The translations under genes and the position numbers were made by a program. The notes below the pieces were generated by a model, which was given only the letters and a program-made list of their open reading frames with translations, was not told the origin of the DNA and did no database searches. This document shows positions 13,601 to 24,095 of a DNA stretch of 64,000 nucleotides, piece by piece (position 1 is the stretch's first letter; the number at the start of each line of letters is the position of its first letter). The stretch is taken from NCBI RefSeq assembly GCF_016859285.1, contig NC_053420.1, positions 10,054,001-10,118,000 of the forward strand, written 5' to 3'. The stretch comes from Xiphias gladius (taxonomy: Eukaryota > Chordata > Actinopteri > Istiophoriformes > Xiphiidae).

Positions 13601-16042
13601 GCAGGTCAACGATTAAAGTAAGAAGCTGATTAGATTAGTGAAGAAATACATGAAATGCAGACGCTTCCATACTAAGAATGAGGGGTCACTAAATAGCTTG
13701 TTGTAGGAAAATGATTTGAATCACATGCTATGACCTGCACAATTACCAGATGTCAACCCACATGAGAGATTTTTGGAGAAATGTGTTGGACAGCATTCAA
13801 TTCCACCATCATCAAATTAGAGAAAATATTTTGGAAGAGTAATGCTCATTCCTCCAGCTCCAGAGTTTTTGAGGATCTATGCCAAGGAGCACTGAAGCTC
13901 AATAAGATACTTTATTTTAGTTTTTCCTTAAATATGTAACCTAGATTACATGCTACATTATCACAGTTGGTTTTACCTCATCTTTTCATATACACTATTT
14001 CTTCTAACTGTTAAACCTTGAGTAGATTAATATTATTTTGCATAAAAGTCATTATTTTCCAGAATTTGAATTGAGGCAGATATGACCAGAGCTTTAGACT
14101 TGGACTTGAGTCAGTCACAGAAATGAGGACTTGGCACTTGGAATTGACTCCTGCTGAAAATAGCAGGAAATTAAACCTAAATCTAACTCTCTAAACTATC
14201 TCACTAACACTATCTACTTTTAACCATTTCTGTACTGTCCCTTTGTGTTCAGATGTGAAGTTCGGCCCGGTCCGGAGTTCCTCACCCGTTCCTACACCTT
14301 TCACCCCAGCCGTCACTTCCAGGCCCTGCAGCACTACTACACCGACAGCAGCTGTGAGAACCCGGCCTACTCCCTGCTGATCAGGGGGAAGCTTCGTCTG
14401 CGCCAGGCCTCCTGGATCACCCACGGAGGCACCAAAGCTGAACACCACCTCAGCAAAGTGGGCCTCGTGGTCCACAGCCTGGCAGCCAAGCAGAGGCTGG
14501 CCTCCAGGCTGCCCCCGACCTGTGTGGGTTTGACCCTGGGTCGAGTGGTGCCGGGGAAGCTGTATGAGCTGTACAACACCCGCGCAGGGAGGGGCTGCCT
14601 GGCTGTGCTGGGTTTCTCCATGTTGGAGATGGGTCTGATTCGGGTGGAGACACAGCACCACAGTCATGGAGGGAAGATCCAGGAGCTGTTTTTAGGGGAT
14701 ATCCACACTGACTGGACTCAGAGAACTCAATACAGACCGACAGGGTACCAGCAGCCGCTGCAGAACGCCATGGTGAGACGCTACAGTGATTCTCTGTTTT
14801 CAGTTGTGTTTCCGAATGCAAGGTGATCAGAAAGAGAGTCTGAAAGACTGACTACAAAGGCAAGCAGGGGTACTAACAACCTCGCTGATAAATTTTCTGT
14901 CACTTGACCAATCAATTACTCGTTTGATTGACTACTCGTTTCAACTTTAAATAATAAATGGTAATACTTTTTAGGATTGCTTCAACAAAATAGGCAATTT
15001 AGAGACATTCCCCTGAGCTCTGGAAAGTTTTTGATTTATCATAATTTTTTTTTCAATATTTTAAGTTAATTTTATTTTATATGATGATATGATAGGATGT
15101 GATGAGTAAATGATGAAGTGATTTATCAAAAAGAAAATAACAACTAATATTGTATAATATTAATATTAATATAATATTAATATAAAATAACAACTTAAGT
15201 GATAATGAAAATAGTCATCAGTTGTGGCCCTAAAATGCGCTGTCTCACCCTTCCCTCCCTTTTTGTAGCATCACATCCATCCCTGCCCTGTGTGCGCTCT
15301 AGTGTACCGCTCCTCAGAGCAGCGCCCCCCGGTGTTGCCCCGCAGCCCCGCAGCCCCTCTGTCTCTGGCCGGCCGCTGGGTCAGCCAGCGCTGTGAAACC
15401 CGCCCCACTGTTCTCTTCCTCACCCGAGACTTCACCTTTGATCCTGACCAGCACGAATGGGAGGGCGTCTACCGGCACTACTCGGACCCTGCCTGCTCTC
15501 AGCACACCTTCACCCTGAGGGCCTCGGGCCACTACGCTCAGGGAAACCCCTCCGCCAAGGTGTCAGGAGCAACTGAGTTTGTCTTCAAGGTCACCCAGGT
15601 GAGAGTCACAGCAATGGAGGAGCCCACAGCCAAGCTGCTGAACGGGACTAGGCCGGGAAAGTGTGGTCGGGCTGGTGGGTGGGAGGTCGGGTTGGAGCAG
15701 GACTTGACCGCCACGGATGGGTGCACGCTGCTGGGCATCAAGCTGCCACATAAGGAGTACGAGCTCTTCAAGACAGAGCTGGACCATAGGAAACACCCGC
15801 TGCTGTTCATCGGAGAGAGGCCGACTGATGGGTCCAGTCCTGACCGACCGCAGAGGAGACCCACTTCCTTTCAAGCTCCTATGGCTCTTTGCAGTGGAGG
15901 GGAGACACAGTCCAAACATCGCTATGAATCGGGTTTTAACAGCAAGCAAGTCCAGTTAGCAACCAATGGGACAGAGAGACTGGCACAGCTGGCGTTACTG
16001 GTGTTTGGATCTGTGCTGTGCAGCTTGTTCTGCGTTTATTAG
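4599..16042 (+). CDS. apcdd1l: APCDD1-like Wnt antagonist, whole coding region (4 exons)
   Basis: The coding sequence joins 4599-4653, 13327-13510, 14253-14772 and 15269-16042, giving 1533 nt and a 510-residue protein, close to the ~500-residue family size. Every junction is GT-AG and keeps frame (phases 1, 2, 0). Visible parts: an N-terminal signal peptide (hydrophobic residues about 13-26), two APCDDC-type cysteine-rich units (about 50-282 and 283-485), N-glycosylation sequons at N42, N378 and N486, and a hydrophobic C-terminal tail (490-510) that could be a membrane anchor or a GPI signal. Family hallmarks are CEVRPGPEFLTR, LFLGDIHTD, RPTGYQQPLQ and ERPTDGSSPD. Known for the family: APCDD1 is a cell-surface glycoprotein that binds Wnt and LRP5 and dampens canonical Wnt signalling; APCDD1L is its less studied paralogue. 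The L assignment rests on residues such as RPTGYQ and PTSFQAP and on neighbours VAPB and RAB22A. The gene is convergent with vapb. Confidence 0.9.
7647..8104. mobile_element. hAT-like non-autonomous element with 8-bp target duplication
   Basis: The ends are imperfect inverted repeats (CAATGGTTCTCA and TGGAAATCACTG; consensus CAGTGGTTCCCA). They are flanked by near-identical 8-bp sequences, TCTTATGA (7639-7646) and TCTTATAA (8105-8112), the duplication size of hAT transposons. The inside repeats the phrase 'ggggtcacaag' three times. There is no transposase frame. Confidence 0.7.
9134..9162. repeat. GT microsatellite
   Basis: About 14 GT units within apcdd1l intron 1, next to shorter TGTGTTTGTG-like sequence. 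Confidence 0.9.
9766..10115. mobile_element. degenerate GGGCTGCAAC-type MITE
   Basis: It opens with AGGGCTGAAACCAAC and keeps the family order: 'cgtttggtcaataaaacatc', 'cttgttttgtttgaccgacattccaaaaccc', 'gctgggacc' and 'tgcttaaaaatgattc'. This is one of many copies in the window; probably a hAT-derived non-autonomous element. Confidence 0.65.
11087..11168. repeat. interrupted GT microsatellite
   Basis: GT/GC alternation with several interruptions across about 80 bp in apcdd1l intron 1. Confidence 0.9.
11674..12004. mobile_element. GGGCTGCAAC-type MITE
   Basis: It starts AGGGTTGCAACCAA and ends with TTGTTGCAGCTCTA, giving inverted termini about 330 bp apart. The internal order matches the other copies. 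Confidence 0.7.
12012..12290. repeat. AGCTTAGC / AACACGTT-type fish repeat
   Basis: It carries 'aaactggaaacaggtggaaacagctagc', 'cacctctaaaggt' and 'aacacgtt', shared with about 21245-21535, 25185-25420 and 61070-61350. It is a common percomorph dispersed repeat, here immediately after a MITE. Confidence 0.6.
13327..13510 (+). CDS. apcdd1l: apcdd1l coding exon 2
   Basis: The exon follows a long T-tract and a CTGTAG acceptor and ends ATAAG|GTAAAA. It encodes the end of the signal peptide, an NLS sequon and the start of the first APCDDC unit (RCHYRHLRDS, then VDGTWVSIR). The last codon is split and completed by the first base of exon 3, giving R80. Confidence 0.88.
13511..14252 (+). other. apcdd1l intron 2 (742 bp)
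   Basis: GTAAAA donor, TTCAG acceptor. I see only AT-rich unique sequence in it. Confidence 0.85.
14253..14772 (+). CDS. apcdd1l: apcdd1l coding exon 3 (first APCDDC unit)
   Basis: The acceptor is TTCAG|A and the donor ATG|GTGAGA. The exon encodes residues 81-253, the bulk of the first cysteine-rich repeat, with CEVRPGPEFLTRSYTF, LRLRQASW and ELFLGDIHTDWTQR. GC content is well above the flanking introns, as usual for this exon. The long antisense open frames here are shadows of its GC-rich codons. Confidence 0.92.
14773..15268 (+). other. apcdd1l intron 3 (496 bp)
   Basis: GTGAGA donor, TTTTTGTAG acceptor preceded by a pyrimidine tract. It holds a fragment reminiscent of the GGGCTGCAAC MITE tail (about 14905-14950) and an AT-rich run near 15150-15185. 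Confidence 0.85.
15269..16042 (+). CDS. apcdd1l: apcdd1l coding exon 4 (second APCDDC unit, C-terminal anchor)
   Basis: The exon begins after TTTTTGTAG and reads HHIHPCPVCALVYRSSEQRP, matching the family's CxxC linker. It continues through the second repeat (WVSQRCETRPTVLFLTRDF, ATEFVFKV, LGIKLPHKEYELF, ERPTDGSSPDR) to TAG at 16040-16042. The last 21 residues are hydrophobic with almost no tail beyond. A donor-like CAG|GTGAGAG at 15596-15603 is read through, because residues on both sides align with the family without a gap. Confidence 0.92.
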   Translation, partial: HHIHPCPVCALVYRSSEQRPPVLPRSPAAPLSLAGRWVSQRCETRPTVLFLTRDFTFDPDQHEWEGVYRHYSDPACSQHTFTLRASGHYAQGNPSAKVSGATEFVFKVTQVRVTAMEEPTAKLLNGTRPGKCGRAGGWEVGLEQDLTATDGCTLLGIKLPHKEYELFKTELDHRKHPLLFIGERPTDGSSPDRPQRRPTSFQAPMALCSGGETQSKHRYESGFNSKQVQLATNGTERLAQLALLVFGSVLCSLFCVY

Positions 16043-16870
16043 AGACATTGTTCACTTCAGCTGAAGTCATTGATGGACATTGTTTTCTGGCAGCTTTCCT
16101 TTACTCTTCTTCCATATGATGATGACCACATGTGTGGTGGTCAAGAAAAATCATGAGACATTCAGGAGAGCTCAGTAATTTCTGATATCTGGCTTTCAGA
16201 TGCTGCCTGTTGGTTCACTTTAATGCCTCTTAACTTCAGCTGTATTTCTACCTAAAACTAATCTGTATATAAACAACCAACATATACAAGTGCCACCATT
16301 TCAGTATATAAAAATATATTCTTTTAAACCAAGTTTCTTGTGTATAATGATCAAATAGATTCCTTTTCCACATTTCTGGGAAATTGCTGTTTTCCTGTGA
16401 TACTATTATAACAAGGCAAGATCACAGTGCTGAAATGTGGAACAGTTATTTCCACATCAAAATGAAAGCCATGGACATTCCAGTGGACTTTTCACCAATA
16501 GGCAATATAACTAATGCAATTTGTACAGAACATTTTTTTATCAACATACAGGAAAGAAAAGGAGCCAGAAAGTAGAAAATGTGTTGTCTCCACTCTAACA
16601 GCTACCATCTTCACTGGTATAATGCCACCATGGCGTGAAATGTTGCTTTATCTCTGTCATCTTTCAAATTAGTCTGCATTAGTCTGCTTTTATATCAGCA
16701 GTCAATCTAAACAAAACAGAAGAATATTTATTTTAACCATTTATAGTGTACTTTTTTGAAAAAAAAGAAAATGTTGGTCTAATATTTTAGCTAGTTTCGC
16801 CATTTGAGAAGTGATAATTTTCTATTAGGTTTAGAGTTTATTAAAAATGGCTTTTCATAATATCTTGTGT
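16043..16870 (+). other. apcdd1l: probable apcdd1l 3'UTR
   Basis: Unique, AT-rich sequence follows the stop. ATTAAA at 16840-16845 with a GT-rich stretch about 20 bp later is the first reasonable polyadenylation site before repeats begin near 16935. AATAAA at 17269-17274 lies inside an inserted element and is less likely. No transcript evidence was available. Confidence 0.4.
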
Positions 16871-16934
16871 TCAGTTAGTCTTCAAAACAAGACTAAGAGT
16901 CTACAGCCAAGCAAGCTGCCCTGTGAGGCACAGT

Positions 16935-17755
16935 ACTCTACTCAGGCACAGCGGGGCTCCGAGCTAAACGCTAACATCAGCATGCTAATATGCTCACAGT
17001 GAAAATGCTAACACGCTGATGTTTAGCAGGTGTAATGCAGAGGTGTCAGAAGACTGGGAAGAACATTAACGCTTGCTGTTATTCAGACATGGGAACGTTC
17101 GCGCATTATTCCGAGATGGTTACCCCCGTTGCTAGACTTGTGGTCTATTTAATCATTTAAATAGCTTAAATTACTGTAGCTACTTTTCCGGTGTTATGTA
17201 TTTGGAGTGATTTGTTAACAAGTAAAACCAGATACAAACAAACTGTGTATATCTCCTTTAATTAGCTGAATAAATTTTAACCAGTGATTTTGTTTAGATG
17301 TAACTGCCAGCGATATTGCAGCCCTTTAACAGTGGTTTGTTGACATAATATTATGTGAACACGACATAATGTTACGATGTTCATCATCTTACTTTTGTGT
17401 GTTAGCATATTAAGTTAGTTTTGCAGATATTTAGTCATAAACCACTAGGTATCGGACAAATTAAAATTTTGACCAGAATGCCTTAGATGAAAAGTTGGTT
17501 ATAATTCATCTGTAGAGGAATATGAGAGTCTGTGCCAAATTTCATGGCGGTCCATCCAATAGTTGTTGAATTATGTCAGACAAAACTACAAATGTTAACC
17601 TTATGGTCGGGTTAAAAGAAAAGTCAGGTTCTCCCCCATGTCAGTAGGATTCATCCTCTGGGTAACCATGAATGTCTGTACAAAATGTCATGGCCATTTA
17701 GTCGTTATTGAGATATCTCAGTCTGGACTAAAGTGTTGGACCGACCAATAGACAC
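16935..17755. repeat. GCTAACATGCTGATG-type percomorph repeat, interrupted
   Basis: The left part (16935-17037) has the 'gctaacatcagcatgctaatatgc' hallmark. The right part resumes at about 17372 with the continuation of the same family ('catcatctta', 'catggcggtccatccaatagttgtt', 'ggaccgacc'). A 334-bp block splits it (next entry). Confidence 0.7.
17038..17371. mobile_element. insertion inside the GCTAACATGCTGATG repeat
   Basis: The host repeat breaks at TAATG (17033-17037) and resumes after TAATG (17367-17371), so a short duplicated target is likely. The inserted DNA has no frame or terminal repeat I can recognise; its class is unknown. Confidence 0.45.
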
Positions 17756-18839
17756 AAGTAAAAATAAAAGTTTACTGGTGCTGTTTCCCAAAGCTGCTGT
17801 TTTATTTCATGAAGCAAACAGAAAATTGGGACTGTAGCATCAGGTGGACTTTGTCTTCTCTCTGGTGTTCGTACCATGGTCTGATTCAGAGCCCAGATAG
17901 TGGGTGAGTGTACTGCCATTTGATAAATAACGGTCATGTGGCTCACACATTACACAAGACATTCCTCTGCAGGTCCAACTGCTGAAAACACACAGAACAA
18001 TATCAGCCTGGATGCACGCTGTGTCATGAGAACACACAGCCGTCAGCCGAACAAAAAAGATTTTGCATTGTCACTCCGACAATAAATGAGCAGAGAGGAG
18101 CAGCAGTTTGGAGGCAACAGAGGAATATATATATATATATAGCTCCAGATTTCCAGTGTTAAGACTGAAGCAAGTGAAGCGTCGCGCTCCACAGAGAAAT
18201 ATCCTCCATTTGCAAAATTCTTTCACCTGCTTCTACAAAATGACGGCAGGCATTTCAGTTCAACTCGATAAAAAATATCACAGAAATGATAAACAGTGTC
18301 TCCACTTTTGTATATAAAACATTTTGGATTCACATGCAAATAAGCTGAAAGTTTGAACAAATGAGGAATGAAAACAAAATCCTCTGTTTTCCAAATAAAA
18401 ATACACATAGCAGTTTGGAACGAAATGTTTTAAAGGCCCTGAAAACATATTTTCTCAATTAGTTTCTTACTGTGAGTAATGGCATCTTCTATGAGTACAC
18501 AGTTATCTGCCAAAATTAAAACAGACTTGGTTATTTCACAAGAGATATTTGTATTTTTTTTCTGAGCTCCTCACACTGGTTTGAAGTGGGCAGGGCTCTG
18601 TTGGAATGAGATGATAATCCCGTGCACCAGGATTCGGCAAGATTTGAACCTGAACCTGATGACGGTTGGCGAATCATCGTCTGATGCTGCCAGTCTATCA
18701 AATCCAATCACACCACTCCAACACAGTCCTGGTGAAGAGTTTTTCAGTGTTAAAATATGAATTTATGAAAACTAAGGATTGTTTTCTCTGAATTTTAACT
18801 GTAATTGTGGCTGATGAATATATAATGTTGTGGTAAAAA
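17756..18839. other. intergenic, unique
   Basis: AT-rich sequence with a short (AT)8 run near 18126. I see no exon or clear repeat. Confidence 0.5.
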
Positions 18840-19590
18840 ACTTAAACCTGCAATAAGTGATTTTTTTGTCCACTTGGGGTCAGTGAAAACAAACTGTTAT
18901 TACAGCTGTTATTACAACACTGGCCGTATACAACACCGAGTTTATATGACCAACTTGTTTGCAAAAACTTGCTTATTAACACAACACACAGACACAGAGC
19001 AATATTGTCATTCATTTTGAGACGTGTTTCCGTCCACCTTACGAATGTACAACCCTGTCTCTTGGAAATTACTTTTATGCTCAACTAATTTGCAGCAGCA
19101 AATAGATTTCAAAAGAATCTTAATTGCAACCATATTATGTTTTCTATTAACACAATGAGGAAATGTTTTTAATTTGTGTATTCGATACTGAATGTATCAG
19201 TAAGATTTTTACTGACAATGTGTTTTCTGCCAAATGTGTTTTCTGCCAAACTATCTGATCTTGCAGTACAATATCCAATTTTTTTCTTTTTTCTTTTTTT
19301 TTGGATAGTTACAGCACTTGGTTAAGGTTAGGGAAGGGCCTGGTTTAATACAGAAAAGGTTCACAGTGATTTCAGACACAACATTTACATCTGACCAAAA
19401 CCGCCTAACCGCATACAAGACTCTGGATGTGAACTACGGTCTGTAGCGGTCTGTGACAGTCGTGTACTTTGTACGCCCACCATCCATCTCCTGCTGACTC
19501 CATGGCCATTAATAAATGTTGCACTTCATTCATTCCAAAAACGTTGCCTCTGAACGTAATCCAGCAAGCGATTACGTTTCCCATCACAAC
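18840..19590. repeat. dispersed repeat, GCAACCCTGTCTCC family with leader
   Basis: An 'aaacctgcaataagtgattttt' segment leads into 'acaaccctgtctcttgg', then 'gatactgaatgtatcagt' and 'gaccaaaaccgcc'. It matches the order of the copy at 1040-1425. Confidence 0.6.
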
Positions 19591-19652
19591 GTCACTGGGA
19601 AAACAGTTTAGAAATAATTAAATGTAATTTAAAGTCCAATATTCACTCTCAA

Positions 19653-19694
19653 TTTACCTTCTTTACCTTCTTAAAGGAAGGTAAGGAAGGTAAA
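19653..19694. repeat. short perfect-like hairpin
   Basis: Two 18-base arms (TTTACCTTCTTTACCTTC and its complement with one mismatch) surround a 6-base loop. It is in intergenic DNA with no transcript support. Confidence 0.75.
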
Positions 19695-20584
19695 ATGATG
19701 TTAGTTGGCTCTTTAGTTGTGAGCTAACGGGGACAAAGAAAGAAAGAAAGACAGAGTTAGTCTGCTCCAGAGGCTACATGCTGTTCCTATTAACTCCTGC
19801 GAGAATGGTGATGGCAGCTGCTAGCCCCATGAGGTCATCCTTCAGGCTTGGATAGAGAGTATACTGTAGGTCTGTATCCCCGACAAGCCACCAAAAAAAA
19901 AGAACAGAGACTGATTGAAAGAAAAATTGAGGGCGGATGAATGGCATTTATCTGTACAATAATGTGCAGAATCTGTCATTGAACGGACGCCAAATGTGGA
20001 TAAATCTTTGTTGGAACCAGTGAACCCAGCGCTGACCGCATAGATCCACCCAGCTTGTTGTGCGCTGGAGATGGCTGGGCGGTGATGATGACTGAGAAGA
20101 AGGCCAGGGGCCGCACAGTTTTTCATAGTCTGTTTTCTGTTGTGCACCATAAAGTAAAAGAGACTGTTGAGGCAGAGGGGAGTGCAGGGCCAGCCTGTTA
20201 GTAATCAAGCCCAGTGGCTTATTGAATGCATCCACTGAACAACAGCAACAACAACAACCAAAGAAAGATAAAACACAGACCCAATTTTGTTAGTGAAGTA
20301 AAAAGAAAGCATGATCATTTTGTGTGCGTTTGCACCAGAGTTAATTTGACTCATTACCTAAAATAATGGTAATAAGACAGTTAATCCCCTGAAGCCAAGT
20401 TGATCAGTCTTTAATGGATTCTTGGAATTCAGCATGAAGAGAAACATGCTTATTTGCTTTCTCGCCAAGAGTCAGATGAGAAGATTGAATCCCACCCTGT
20501 AAATATGTAGCTGGGGTGAGAAAACTGAGGTGAAGCTAATTTTAATTTCTTAATTTAAAGTTATTACAGTTAAGTAGTGTAGTT

Positions 20585-20674
20585 CAGTGGTTTCCAACCC
20601 TGGGATCGGGCCCCTTTGAAAGGGTCACAAGATAGATCTGGGTGGTCACAGGCCAAAAATGTTGGGAACCACTG
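20585..20674. mobile_element. 90-bp hAT-like deletion derivative
   Basis: It begins CAGTGGTTTCCAACCC and ends GTTGGGAACCACTG, near-perfect inverted termini. Only 'gggtcacaagatagat' and 'ggtcacaggcc' remain from the family interior. Confidence 0.7.
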
Positions 20675-20761
20675 GTTTGATGTATAACAATGTATGTACT
20701 GCTAACCATATGTTTTATATGTTAGATACTAATCTGAAAAGTAACTGGTACCTATAACTGT

Positions 20762-21243
20762 TAAACAGTGGCAGAAGAAGTACTCAGATTCTTTACTTAG
20801 TGAGTAAAAGTAAAAATACTGCAATGTAAAAATATTCACTTAAAAATAAAAGTCCTGCTTACAAAATGTTACTTGAATGAAAGTAGCATCAGCAAAAGTA
20901 TTATGAATGAGACACATTCATGTGAAGGAAGCATTTTAATATTGTAGCTGGCTCCAGTGGAGCTAATTTTAACTATTTTATATATTGTTGGGGGGTTTAA
21001 TTTACTGTGTAACAAAGCATAGACAAGTACAAGTATGCACGTATTTTTTATGCTCATTATGGTTTTTAAATTTTGAATCTGCATAGTATCTAGTAATTAT
21101 AGCTTTAAAATAAATGCATCGGGTTGAAAAGTACAATATTTCCCTTTGAAATGTAGTGGAGTAGCATTATTAGGTAGCATAAAATCAAAATAGTCAAGTA
21201 AAGTACGAGTACAAGTGTGTCCTTAGTAACGTTCCACCACTGG
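20762..21243. mobile_element. CAGTGG-CAGAAGAAGTACTCAG element, near complete
   Basis: It begins AACAGTGGCAGAAGAAGTAC and ends GTTCCACCACTG, so CAGTGG/CCACTG termini are inverted. The interior is rich in 'agtaaaagta' and ends with 'aatatttccctttgaaatgtagtggag'. No coding capacity. The same family recurs, interrupted, at 22640-24095. Confidence 0.7.
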
Positions 21244-21540
21244 CTTAGCAGAAAAACTAGGGAGCAGTGGGAAACAGCTCACCTGGCTCTGTCAAAGTGT
21301 AACAAACTCCACCTACCAGCACCTCTAAAGCTCACCAATTAACACGTTACATGTCATTTGTTAAATTCACACAAAAAGTGTAAAAACCATGCTGGGCTAG
21401 TTGTTTCCCCTTGCCCCCAAAAGCTAACCGTCTACTAACTGTAGCTTGATATTTAACAGTCTAAGATGGGAGTGGTAGTGATCTTCTCATCTAAGTCTCA
21501 GCAAGTAGAGGAATAAGCATATTTTAGGACAAAATAAAAA
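21244..21540. repeat. AGCTTAGC / AACACGTT-type repeat
   Basis: It contains 'gggaaacagctcacctggctctgt', 'accagcacctctaaagctcacc' and 'aacacgtta', and abuts the preceding element directly. The right part ('gatcttctcatctaagtctcagcaa') is inverted relative to the usual left end, suggesting a foldback form. Confidence 0.6.
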
Positions 21541-22639
21541 ATGCTGTTGCACTGTATGAAACTTGGAATTACTTAATAATTTGGTAGCAAACCAAGGGAC
21601 ACGTGTGGTCATAAGTGAGCAAACTGGCCAAAATTCCTTCACCGAACAAGCCGTTGAAAACCTGCAGACCAGAAATTATGTCCAAAATGATGTCAGTCCA
21701 GCAACAAATGTAATGAGGAAACTCTTGAGGGCCACAGGTACAAGAGGGCAAGCAAAGAATGGCCAAGTTGTCCTCTGTGTATTTCACATTGCTCCAATGG
21801 GTCTCTGCATCATGTTAGCTTTCAGCTGACAGTTTTGAAAATAAATCTCTTGAGTTTGTTGTTTGACTTGCTGTAGGCTTCTCTGAGGAAGGACTATGAA
21901 AGACCCAACCTTTTAATATGACTTCAGGAAGAATGTTCCTATAGACTGTTAAAAAAAAAAAAAAAAAAGAAAGAAAGAAAGAAAGAAAACAAAACAAGCC
22001 CGAAGGAGTTTCCTTTCAGCTAAACCAATTTTCCAAACCACAAACACTTTTGCGGTTTAGTCTGATAAATGTTCTGGTAAAAGAAAGGTCCAGTGCTGCT
22101 TTTGGAACGAGACTCAATAGAAAATACAGCAGAGGTATGTTTTTTTTTTCTCTCCCATCTCCTGCCTTCCCATAAAAATCTTGCATATGCAGTTAATGCA
22201 CACACATCACTGAGATGACATCAGTGCAGTAGTACGGGTAACTTCCAATCTCTCTCACTCATTCAAATTTCAGGGTCCGTTAAGAAAATCCCATTATTTC
22301 TAAAAGACTATGAGCTGCAGCTGCCCCATAAAAGATAAAATCAGCCATAAGTTGGCTGGCTCAGTTGAAACAAATGAGTCTCTATTGAAAAATGTGCCTT
22401 TTTGGCTCTTGGACAAATGAACAAAGCGTTTTGCCCACAGAGCCGCAGTACAGGGTAACGACTGCACTTTCCTGCTTGATCTCATGCCACACAAAAAACG
22501 GACGCCTTTCTGTCGTGACCTCATGCTCATATACTTGACCAACTACCGAACAGAACCAACACCACATACAAGCCCCTCAATTTCTTTATCTACTTTCTTA
22601 ACACAAACTGCTCATCTATCAGGATGCCACTGGTGCCAA
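21541..22639. other. intergenic, mostly unique
   Basis: Contains an A-run followed by (AAAG)n at about 21950-21990. I see no gene. Confidence 0.5.
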
Positions 22640-24095
22640 AAATATTCAGATCTTTTTGTATAAGTAAAAGTACCAGTACAAAAATGTAAAGGTAAAGGTC
22701 CTGCATTCAAAAATCTTACCCAAGTAAAAGTACCGAGAATAAACAGCAGAAATGTACATGAAGTAAAACTTGTTCCACAGGAAAACGGCTGATATATTAG
22801 ATTGCTCATACCGGTGCATGAATGCGTACGCAGCATTTTGTTGTTGTGCAGTGGCTGGTGGAAGTGGAGCTAGTTTAGTCATTAATACTGAGTTAATACC
22901 GATGCGTCGACGTGAAGGCAGCCCTGCATTGAAAATGACAATTAAGTAAATGAACAGAAGTAATATCAATTGTGCAAAATGTACTGAAAGCATCAAAACT
23001 AGAAGTACTCATATAGCAAATATAGTGGAAGAGCGGCCCACGAGTGTTGTAATGTAATCATATATTATTTTACTGGATTATAACTACTAATGTAATAATG
23101 TGTAAGTGGTATTTTACTGTTGTAGCTGTTGGAGGTGGAGCTGGTTTTAATTGCTTAATTCACAGTTTGGAACGTAAGCCCAGTGGCTTCCAATTTTTGG
23201 CCACAAGATCAATTAGAGGGTTCATGAATAGATTCATGGGGAAGGGAAAAAGAAAAAGAAAAAAAAAAAAGAAGTTGCTGCAACACAAATGTGTATCTGT
23301 TTTTTAGGACTTTGAACTGATTCTTTGCTCTTTTCTAAAAATATTCGGGAGTTTTACCTCTATGGGCCTCAAACAGTTGAATAAAGTCATCATAGAGATT
23401 GAGAGGGAAATGTCCTTTTGGTGGAACTGCTAAGGGACTGTAAGAAGATTTTTGGAAGAAGAGAGGGTAGTCTGATGTTTTTGTGAGAGCAGGGGAGAGT
23501 CTTTTAATTTTTCTCGAGCCAGGTTCATTTATTCAGTGGCAATGATAATTGTTTATTTATCAGTTCTGTATTTAAAACGGACAGTGGTTGTATTTTCACC
23601 ATTTTGTCATATTTGCCATTGACACGGCATGGATATTTTTAAGTCAAGGGGAGGGTCCAAAGAAAATATTAATAATGCTAGAAAGGGTCTTACTTTATTT
23701 ATTTTTTTAGATAAAATACAAAATTCAACCCCTGCCTCACCCAAATAACTTTCATACAATCCCTAACCTCTCAAAAGACAATTTAAATGTGACCAGGGAA
23801 CCCAGTTAGACACTACTTTTCACAAACATGAAAAGGTTGGAAACCATTAACAACGCTTTATATTTCATAAGCTCATCATATAGTTTTATGTGAAATCTTA
23901 GTCTGAAAAGTAACCAGTAACTATAGCTGTTAAATAAACAAAGCAGAGTGAAAGGTATAATATTTCCCTCTGAAAAGTTGTGCAATAGAAGTATAAAGTA
24001 GCAGAAAATGGAAATACACAAGTTAAGTACAAGTAAATCAAGAGTGTATCCAAGGACTTGAGTAAATGCATTTGGTTACTTTCCACCACTGTAGG
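22640..24095. mobile_element. second copy of the GTACTCAG element, split by another element
   Basis: The left part ('gtataagtaaaagtaccagtac' through 'gttgtagctgttggaggtggagctgg') stops near 23180. The right part resumes near 23850 ('cgctttatatttcataagctcatcatat' through 'actttccaccactg'). Aligned to 20762-21243, the two parts are contiguous in the uninterrupted family. Confidence 0.7.
23181..23849. mobile_element. hAT-like element nested in the GTACTCAG element
   Basis: It begins CAGTGGCTTCCAATTTTTGG and ends GGTTGGAAACCATT, diverged CAGTGGTTCCCAA-type inverted termini as at 7647-8104. The flanks show related 'aacgtaagc' and 'aacaacgc', compatible with a decayed 8-bp target duplication. No transposase. 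Confidence 0.6.

Noticed and set aside
14191..14821. Long antisense open frames across apcdd1l exon 3
   Set aside because: GC-rich codons of the sense exon leave the other strand open; no homology, no splice context.
17269..17274. AATAAA as the apcdd1l polyadenylation signal
   Set aside because: It lies in a block inserted into a dispersed repeat, 1.2 kb past the stop; the earlier ATTAAA is simpler.
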